Source: DATHNF01 sp035486285 (lineage in GTDB: Bacteria > Patescibacteriota > Saccharimonadia > Saccharimonadales > UBA4665). From it: a stretch of 6,480 bases of DNA. Below are positions 1 through 4,212 of this stretch, in pieces (the first letter of the stretch is position 1; each line of letters opens with the position of its first letter). Location of the stretch: contig DATHNF010000055.1 of the NCBI GenBank assembly GCA_035486285.1, positions 1 through 6,480 of the forward strand, written 5' to 3'. Position numbers and translations under genes: made by a program. The notes below the pieces were generated by a model. The model did not search any database and had not been told where the DNA came from. It saw nothing but the letters and a program-made list of their open reading frames with translations.

Positions 1-137
1 AAGACCAGCTCTTCGTCTCGGGGGACAATCGGCCTGATTCACTCGATTCGCGCGCTTTCGGCCCCATTAACGCCAACCAAATCGTCGGCAAACTCGTTAT
101 CCGCGTCTTCCCCATAAACCAAGCTAAAGTCTTCTAG
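1..137 (+). CDS. lepB: Type I signal peptidase, C-terminal end (partial)
   Basis: This is the 3' end of a gene that begins outside the window. It is read in the frame starting at base 3 and ends at TAG 135-137, giving 44 residues. The segment contains SGDNRPDSLDSRAFG, the conserved box E of type I signal peptidases (GDN followed by S-x-DSR-x-FG), then the short family tail (I-x-A-x-QIVGKLVIRVFP). The enzyme is membrane-anchored and uses a Ser/Lys dyad to remove signal peptides from proteins exported by Sec. The catalytic Ser and Lys and the membrane segment lie upstream and are not visible here. The exported protease at 4213-6480 could be a substrate, but this is only inference. The gene runs in the same direction as parB, 173 bases away. 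The family call is firm; only completeness is limited. Confidence 0.88.
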   Translation, partial: DQLFVSGDNRPDSLDSRAFGPINANQIVGKLVIRVFPINQAKVF

Positions 138-143
138 CAAACC

Positions 144-168
144 TGTTCTCTATAATAAATTCAGAACA
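144..168 (+). promoter_or_regulatory. Candidate promoter -10 (TATAAT) inside an inverted repeat, upstream of parB
   Basis: TATAAT at 151-156 matches the sigma-70 -10 consensus exactly and lies 14 bases after the lepB stop. The -35 region (about 128-133, agtctt) is poor. The hexamer is flanked by TGTTCT (144-149) and AGAACA (163-168), a perfect 6-bp inverted repeat with a 13-base spacer, which is the geometry of a repressor operator covering a -10. AACCTGTTC recurs at 140-148 and 250-258. A start near 163 would give parB a leader of about 150 bases. Promoter and operator roles are inferred; only the sequence matches are observed. Confidence 0.35.
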
Positions 169-210
169 ACCCTTCTTAGTAAGTCATCCTCTGAGACCCA
201 ATCAAAAACC

Positions 211-226
211 ATGCCCGCCAGGGCAT
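211..226. repeat. Short perfect hairpin in the lepB-parB gap
   Basis: ATGCCC (211-216), loop GCCA, GGGCAT (221-226) form a 6-bp G/C-rich stem with a tetraloop. No T-run follows on the + strand, so it is not a convincing terminator for lepB. On the - strand the stem is followed by GGTTTTTG, which is terminator-like, but no - strand gene is seen leading into it. It may simply be structure in the parB leader RNA. Confidence 0.4.
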
Positions 227-265
227 TCCATTGCCTCGCGTTAAAGGACAACCTGTTCGCATGGA

Positions 266-284
266 TCCTGAAACTAGTTCAGGA
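266..284. repeat. Inverted repeat TCCTGAA-N5-TTCAGGA in the parB leader
   Basis: TCCTGAA (266-272) and TTCAGGA (278-284) form a perfect 7-bp stem with loop ACTAG. The 3' arm contains AGGA (281-284), which could act as a Shine-Dalgarno for an ATG at 295, so folding could hide that site. As DNA the dyad could instead be a protein-binding operator. Both roles are inference. Confidence 0.45.
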
Positions 285-289
285 CGACG

Positions 290-301
290 ATACCATGGTA
301 T
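290..301. repeat. Perfect 12-bp palindrome just upstream of parB
   Basis: ATACCATGGTAT reads identically on both strands and ends nine bases before the parB ATG. It does not resemble the canonical parS core (centred on CACGTG). A dimeric regulator binding here could control parB, but no protein is implicated by the sequence. Confidence 0.4.
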
Positions 302-310
302 ATTCAAAGC

Positions 311-1180
311 ATGACGCAAACGCCAAAACGAGGGCTGGGCCGAGGCTTCGAATCCCTGTTACCCGCTGACTTCGACAAAAGCCTGCTGCTAACTCCCGAA
401 GACCGCATCGAGAAAATCCCTGTCAAAGCCCTCACCCCCAATCCCCACCAACCCCGAAAACACTTCGACAACACCGCCCTCCAAGAACTTGCCGCCTCTA
501 TTAAGCGCCACGGCGTTGTCCAGCCGCTAGTCGTTACTCCGGCCAAGAACGGCCACTACGTCCTAATTGCCGGCGAGCGCCGCTGGCGGGCCTCACAATT
601 AGCGGGGCTCCAGACCATCCCGGCCATTATCCGTGACACCAAGGAGCTCGAACAGTTAGAAGTGGCTCTTATCGAAAATGTTCAGCGTGTTGACCTCAGC
701 CCGCTTGAGCAAGCTGTCAGCATCGAGCGCCTGCACCAGCAGTTCTCCCTTTCCTACGATGTTATTGCCCAACGTCTCGGCAAAGCCAGCTCCACGATCA
801 GCAACACGGTCCGTTTGCTACAGCTGCCCGAAGCCGCCCGTGACGCTTTGGCTAGCGGCAAGATTACCGAAGGTCATGCCCGGGCCATCTTAGCCCTCAA
901 AGGTGATGCTGAACGCCAAGTCTATCTGCTCAAAACCATCATCAGCCAAGGCTGGAGCGTCCGCCAAGCCGAGCGCTTCGCCGTTAGCGTCAAACAGGGA
1001 GTCAAGCAGACCAAACAAGCCCATGCCCGCACCGAGACCGAAACTCCCGCCACCAAATCCCTGAGCAAAAAACTTGGTGCTCCTGTCACCATCCGCCGCA
1101 CCGCCAAAGGCGGCAAGCTCGAAATCACGTTCACCACCGATGATGAATTAGCCCGTCTTCTGGGTCTGTTTGATCGCTAG
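311..1180 (+). CDS. parB: Chromosome-partition protein ParB/Spo0J
   Basis: 289 residues, typical of compact chromosomal ParB. The N-terminal KRGLGRGFESLLP stretch is the conserved ParA-interacting end. The N-terminal ParB/Srx-like domain follows, with NPHQPRKHFD (44-53), the CTP-binding box GERRWRA (88-94) and ENVQR-x-DLSPLEQA (122-135). A helix-turn-helix for parS recognition lies at about 147-172, with GKITEGHARAIL at 183-194. A basic linker at about 228-250 leads to a C-terminal dimerisation segment (about 255-289). In known ParB proteins, CTP binding drives a DNA-sliding clamp loaded at parS near the origin, and ParA then moves the complex. ATG 311 is the only nearby in-frame start. No Shine-Dalgarno precedes it, and upstream mini-ORFs may matter for its translation. 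parB follows lepB on the same strand and is separated from parA by a large opposing gene, which is unusual. Its stop shares CTAG with the convergent gene. Confidence 0.95.
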   Translation: MTQTPKRGLGRGFESLLPADFDKSLLLTPEDRIEKIPVKALTPNPHQPRKHFDNTALQELAASIKRHGVVQPLVVTPAKNGHYVLIAGERRWRASQLAGLQTIPAIIRDTKELEQLEVALIENVQRVDLSPLEQAVSIERLHQQFSLSYDVIAQRLGKASSTISNTVRLLQLPEAARDALASGKITEGHARAILALKGDAERQVYLLKTIISQGWSVRQAERFAVSVKQGVKQTKQAHARTETETPATKSLSKKLGAPVTIRRTAKGGKLEITFTTDDELARLLGLFDR

Positions 1181-3153
1181 CTGACAGCAGCTGCCATCCT
1201 GATATAAGCACCCTTCAGCCGCCTATACAATGCCGCGACTTCAGTCTGCTCTTCTAGAAATTCATCCTCGCCCATTTCAAACAAATGCCGTTCGTCATAC
1301 CGTCTCCCAAGGCTTTCCGCTAAGTCGCTGTTGCCTAGTTCTTGGGCGAAGCGAGAGCAGGCTTCCACCATTTCCTGCACCTCCTCTACTGCCTCATCAT
1401 CAAGCACTGCTTCTTTTTGGCGAAGCTCCTGGTACGTATAACGGGCAAGCTCCATACCCGCTTTGGTCAAGCGAATGCGTCGGTATGTACCGTCTTTGTC
1501 TTGATCAATATCGGCTTCGATATACTTTTTCTCCTCGCGCATTGAGTACAGCCGCCGCAAGATAGTGTCTTCGGCCTTACCTAAATCAGTCATCAGTAGA
1601 GGAACGAGCGAGCCTGAGTATTCATCTGCCACCAACCACTTTGAATAGTCTGGCAGCTGGTCGTCCTCTTCTAGCACTTCGTTAGCAATACGCATTTCAA
1701 AGATAATAAGCTCGATTATATGAAACGTCGTATCATTACTAAGTTTTCGTTTACTTTCTTGACGCATATAATGAGAATAGGTCTTCATAAGCGCGATAAG
1801 TCCTATGCCTTGGGCTGTCAATCGTAGTTCCTGCTCTTCGTCATTGACGCGCATATCGACATAACCATTGCCTGAAAGGGCCTCAATAGCTTTACCGTAG
1901 GTACTTGCTTCAGCGCCGTCCGCTACTCGTTGGCGTATCAGCAGCGCTACATTCGCGTCGTTTATAACCCCGTCGGCAAGCTCCAATTCCGCTAATATCT
2001 CCGCGGCACGGTGTCCTACGCTACGCGCTTTCATCTGATTAAATTCGTGCACGGTCGTATCAAGATAGGCCCGACCAGTAAATACAGGCTCCAAAGGCAG
2101 CCCCTGCGGCGCTATTAGATTGGGCGAGGTTGGCGATAATTGCTCCACTTCATCATTAGCTGCGCTTTGGCCCGTGGCAGCAGCTGCTGTTTCCTGAGCA
2201 GATTTCGCATCCTGGATTAAGACCGTCAGTGCCGCGACGGTTAAACGATGGCGCAACCCACCGTTTTGCGTGTAGCCCGCTTTCACTGACTGGGCCAGCA
2301 ACGCATCAATCTGCTTTAAGGTTACTGGCGATTCTACACTTTCACCCCTGTTAACTAGCCGCTGTAAATACTCTTTATATTGTTCAGCCGGCTGGTCAAA
2401 AGTTGAAGCCTGACCAAGTTCTCGAAGCAGGCCTAAGACTTTCGGCGTCACAAATGGTTTGGCGGCATGCCGCAACAGTGCCTCTAAGTCCAACCGCATC
2501 TCTTTGGATCGGCGGACTCCAGCATGAGTCTTTTCGGCACTGAGGATACCGAGATTGACCAGTTTAGTCCGGGTATTTCCCCAATTAGAAACTCTTTCTA
2601 TGCCTACTCCCTGCCGTATCGTCCCACCGGCATCCCGACCGGTAACTGCCAGCGCTGGTTGCTGCAACATATACAAAATAATCTGCTCGCAGCGCTGGCT
2701 AGGAACTGGCAAACCTGGCGTTGGGTTGATATCAATTTCAGTTGGGCGTGGAGCAGGACGCTGTTCGGGAAGTGTCGTAGGCACGGCTCCAGGGTTTTCT
2801 GATGGCGAGGGTTCTCGATGATCGGCAGCACCAATACCATCGGCGCGAGGCGCAACTTCTGCTGGTTCTATCCTGATGCCAGCACCATCAACGGCCCTTC
2901 CGCCTAGTTCGAGTTCGGCGACTCTTTGGCGCAGAGCGGCAAGTTCGGTGGCGTTTGCTTCAAGCTCTAGAGTCTTTTGCCCAAGCGATGCCCGCAGTTG
3001 TTTTACTTCGGCGGGTAAGTCTACCCCCCCCCCTGCACTTTCAACATACGCCACACTAAACCGCGGCGATGCAGGTGACATTTCCAAGAAATATATGGCG
3101 GCAATCTCGCCTTCTGCGGCTATACGAGTAGTAGTGTTTGCAGATTCTCCCAT
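1177..3153 (-). CDS. Large unknown protein with N-terminal coiled coil and apparent repeated winged-helix domains
   Basis: I do not recognise this 658-residue protein as a whole. Numbering from ATG 3153, a heptad-like coiled coil spans about 46-83. A Pro/Glu/Ala-rich linker spans about 90-150, followed by a first winged-helix-like segment at about 155-227. A helical segment (about 232-315) and an Ala-rich linker lead to a second wHTH at about 381-453. A third lies at about 514-571 and ends in DKDGTYRRIRLTKAGMEL, the wing and RLTxxG signature of MarR-type DNA-binding domains; the second domain carries a matching LRLTAQG. The tail is acidic and helical. No signal peptide or membrane segment is evident, so it is probably cytoplasmic and nucleic-acid binding. 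It lies downstream of parA on the same strand and convergent to parB. A TTG at 3168 is an alternative start adding five residues. I prefer ATG because the TTG abuts a hairpin and neither start has a clear ribosome-binding site. A G10 run encodes residues 41-44. Confidence 0.85.
   Translation of the reverse strand: MGESANTTTRIAAEGEIAAIYFLEMSPASPRFSVAYVESAGGGVDLPAEVKQLRASLGQKTLELEANATELAALRQRVAELELGGRAVDGAGIRIEPAEVAPRADGIGAADHREPSPSENPGAVPTTLPEQRPAPRPTEIDINPTPGLPVPSQRCEQIILYMLQQPALAVTGRDAGGTIRQGVGIERVSNWGNTRTKLVNLGILSAEKTHAGVRRSKEMRLDLEALLRHAAKPFVTPKVLGLLRELGQASTFDQPAEQYKEYLQRLVNRGESVESPVTLKQIDALLAQSVKAGYTQNGGLRHRLTVAALTVLIQDAKSAQETAAAATGQSAANDEVEQLSPTSPNLIAPQGLPLEPVFTGRAYLDTTVHEFNQMKARSVGHRAAEILAELELADGVINDANVALLIRQRVADGAEASTYGKAIEALSGNGYVDMRVNDEEQELRLTAQGIGLIALMKTYSHYMRQESKRKLSNDTTFHIIELIIFEMRIANEVLEEDDQLPDYSKWLVADEYSGSLVPLLMTDLGKAEDTILRRLYSMREEKKYIEADIDQDKDGTYRRIRLTKAGMELARYTYQELRQKEAVLDDEAVEEVQEMVEACSRFAQELGNSDLAESLGRRYDERHLFEMGEDEFLEEQTEVAALYRRLKGAYIRMAAAVS
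3024..3033 (-). repeat. Ten-base poly-G tract in the coding strand of the winged-helix gene
   Basis: Ten consecutive C on the + strand read as ten G in the gene, encoding three Gly and the first base of a Val codon (GTA). Loss of one G gives an immediate TAG after the tract. Gain of one reads about 21 more codons to a TGA. The tract lies 40 codons from the start, before all recognisable domains. This fits a slippage-prone on/off switch, but a homopolymer sequencing artefact or a neutral run is also possible. Confidence 0.6.
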
Positions 3154-3169
3154 ATGAATACTGACCAAT

Positions 3170-3188
3170 ATAGGGCTTTTTCGCCTAT
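3170..3188 (-). repeat. Hairpin between parA and the winged-helix gene
   Basis: On the - strand ATAGG (3188-3184) pairs with CCTAT (3174-3170), and inner C/G bases can extend the stem with one bulge around a GAAAAA loop. It ends one base before the alternative TTG start (3168). No U-tract follows on the - strand, so it is not a standard terminator for parA. It may affect translation of the downstream gene or be a processing site. Confidence 0.35.
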
Positions 3189-3207
3189 TTTACAACCACC
3201 ATATTTT

Positions 3208-3213
3208 ATTATA
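3208..3213 (-). promoter_or_regulatory. Candidate -10 (TATAAT) for the winged-helix gene
   Basis: TATAAT on the - strand lies 11 bases past the parA stop and about 55 bases before ATG 3153. The -35 position falls inside the last codons of parA and shows no good match to TTGACA. The downstream gene may therefore have its own promoter in addition to read-through from parA. The hexamer lies in an AT-rich stretch, so a chance match is possible. Confidence 0.35.
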
Positions 3214-3223
3214 CGGAGGCAAA

Positions 3224-3991
3224 CTATCCTTTCTCTAAACGTAAGCGGACTTCTTTGGAGAGGGCTTTGTAGGCACGGGCGCCTTTGCTCCACCGGTCAT
3301 GCTCATAAATCGTCCGGCCATAACTAGGAGCTTCGGCTAAGCGAACATTCCGCGGAATAACCGTAGCGAATAGCTTATCACCGAAGTAATTCTTCACTTC
3401 TTGCTCAACTTGTTCACTCAGGCTATTACGTTTATCAAACATCGTCAATGCGATACCGAGGAGTTCAAGGTGTGGGTTCGTGCTGCCCCGTACTGCCTGA
3501 ATTGTGTTCAGTAGCTGACTCAACCCCTCAAGCGCGTAGTACTCCGCTTGCACCGGAATCAGTACGGAGTTGGCTGCCGTCAGCCCATTAATGGTCAACA
3601 GCCCGAGTGATGGTGGGCAGTCAATAATAATGTAGTCATAGGCTGCCGTCTGCAAAGCCTGCTGTAAGGCGAACTCCCGCTTAGCCTGGCCGACCAGCTC
3701 CACCTCGGCACCAGCCAGGTTAGCGTTAGCAGGTATGGCGAATAATTGTGCGACATGCGTTTCAGACACAGTAGACGCTAATGGTATACCGCCGCACAAA
3801 ATATCATAGGTTGTGTATTTGGCCTGTTCTTTTGCCAAACCCAGTCCGCTCGTGGCATTACCCTGCGGATCGAGATCAACCAGCAAAACCGATGACTTCT
3901 CACCAGCTAACTGCGCGGCGATGTTAATCGCCGTCGTGGTCTTGCCGACCCCACCCTTCTGATTTACCACCGCGATAATTGTTTGTGTCAT
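3224..3991 (-). CDS. parA: Chromosome-partition ATPase ParA/Soj
   Basis: 255 residues, the usual length of short chromosomal ParA/Soj without an N-terminal HTH. The deviant Walker A motif QKGGVGKTTT lies at 11-20, with signature Lys12 and P-loop Lys17. LLVDLDPQGN (36-45) is the A' motif, and IIIDCPPSLG (121-130) is Walker B with Asp124. PVQAEYYALEG (147-156) and FDKRNSLSEQV (185-195) match the family's central and DNA-contact regions. IPRNVRLAEAPSYG follows near 212-225. ParA dimerises on ATP, coats the nucleoid non-specifically, and is released by ParB-stimulated hydrolysis, which moves the origin. ATG 3991 is supported by AGAGG five bases upstream. It is first in a - strand unit with the winged-helix gene 70 bases downstream, and it is divergent from the protease gene. 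Its first four residues, MTQT, are the same as in ParB. Confidence 0.96.
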   Translation of the reverse strand: MTQTIIAVVNQKGGVGKTTTAINIAAQLAGEKSSVLLVDLDPQGNATSGLGLAKEQAKYTTYDILCGGIPLASTVSETHVAQLFAIPANANLAGAEVELVGQAKREFALQQALQTAAYDYIIIDCPPSLGLLTINGLTAANSVLIPVQAEYYALEGLSQLLNTIQAVRGSTNPHLELLGIALTMFDKRNSLSEQVEQEVKNYFGDKLFATVIPRNVRLAEAPSYGRTIYEHDRWSKGARAYKALSKEVRLRLEKG

Positions 3992-3995
3992 TGCT

Positions 3996-4020
3996 ACCTC
4001 TTCGTACCCTCAGTATAGCA
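3996..4020 (-). promoter_or_regulatory. parA extended -10 promoter and ribosome-binding site
   Basis: On the - strand TGCTATACT (4020-4012) is an extended -10 (TGn plus TATACT) and needs no strong -35; none is obvious. AGAGGT (4001-3996) is a good Shine-Dalgarno, five bases from ATG 3991. A start near 4005 would give a leader of only about 14 bases, just enough for the ribosome-binding site. The ribosome-binding site is clear; the promoter is likely. Confidence 0.6.
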
Positions 4021-4057
4021 TTTCATCCGAAACTCCTCGGCCATCTATTATTTATAG

Positions 4058-4086
4058 ACTAGCCTTATGATACTAGCTCTATGATA
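4058..4086. repeat. Two tandem 14-bp direct repeats in the divergent promoter region
   Basis: ACTAGCCTTATGAT (4058-4071) is followed immediately by ACTAGCTCTATGAT (4072-4085), and the next base, A, continues the match. Twelve of 14 positions agree. The pair lies between the parA promoter and the protease promoter, where an operator for one or both genes is expected. A 14-bp period places the copies about 1.3 helical turns apart. Function is unknown. Confidence 0.55.
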
Positions 4087-4123
4087 TTTATCTCTGTCAG
4101 TTGCCGTCTCTAAAGTAAGGGGA

Positions 4124-4152
4124 TTTACAAACTAAACCTTTTATGCTATTAT
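4124..4152 (+). promoter_or_regulatory. Sigma-70-like promoter of the exported protease gene
   Basis: TTTACA (4124-4129) is a five-of-six match to the -35 consensus. It is spaced 17 bases from TATTAT (4147-4152), a five-of-six match to the -10, which is preceded by TGC as an extended -10. Initiation is expected near 4159, giving a leader of about 53 bases. The leader holds only a weak, distant AGGT (4194-4197) before ATG 4213. Confidence 0.65.
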
Positions 4153-4212
4153 GTAATCAGTCAGCTCTCTCGCTCAGCCAACACAAAAATCACAGGTAAC
4201 TTCGTCCTCACC

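Larger units (their letters stand above)
261..314 (+). other. Candidate 17-codon mini-ORF overlapping the parB start (ATGA)
   Basis: ATG 261 opens a 17-codon frame (MDPETSSGRRYHGIFKA) that stops at TGA 312-314. This stop overlaps the parB ATG at 311-313 as ATGA, the arrangement typical of translational coupling. AAGGA at 244-248 is a possible but distant ribosome-binding site (12 bases). The frame is open upstream to a TGA at 192-194, with a TTG at 231 as an alternative start. parB itself has no recognisable Shine-Dalgarno, which makes coupling attractive. A chance overlap is quite possible, and no homologue is recognised. Confidence 0.25.

Noticed and set aside
211..226. Intrinsic terminator of lepB
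   Set aside because: The + strand has no T-run after the stem. The T-run is on the - strand, where no gene leads into it.
263..298. Clustered BamHI, SpeI and NcoI-like sites (GGATCC, ACTAGT, CCATGG) resembling a cloning site
   Set aside because: The sites sit within natural inverted repeats and the flanks are continuous with lepB and parB. There is no other vector sequence, so coincidence is more likely.
138..310. A structural RNA gene (SRP RNA, tRNA or tmRNA) in the lepB-parB gap
   Set aside because: None of the conserved cores I know (SRP GGAA tetraloop region, tRNA T-loop GGTTCGAATCC, tmRNA ends) is present. The hairpins are short and separate.
1179..1192. AGCTG-ACAG-CAGCT hairpin right after the parB stop as a terminator
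   Set aside because: The stem is only 5 bp and no T-run follows on either strand. It also lies inside the opposing gene's coding sequence.
2524..2855. Open frames opposite and within the winged-helix gene
   Set aside because: They overlap a long, coherent reading frame, show no recognisable motifs and have compositions typical of shadow frames.
311..3991. Shared MTQT start of ParA and ParB as a sign of gene conversion
   Set aside because: The match is four residues with different third-position bases, which is easily chance.
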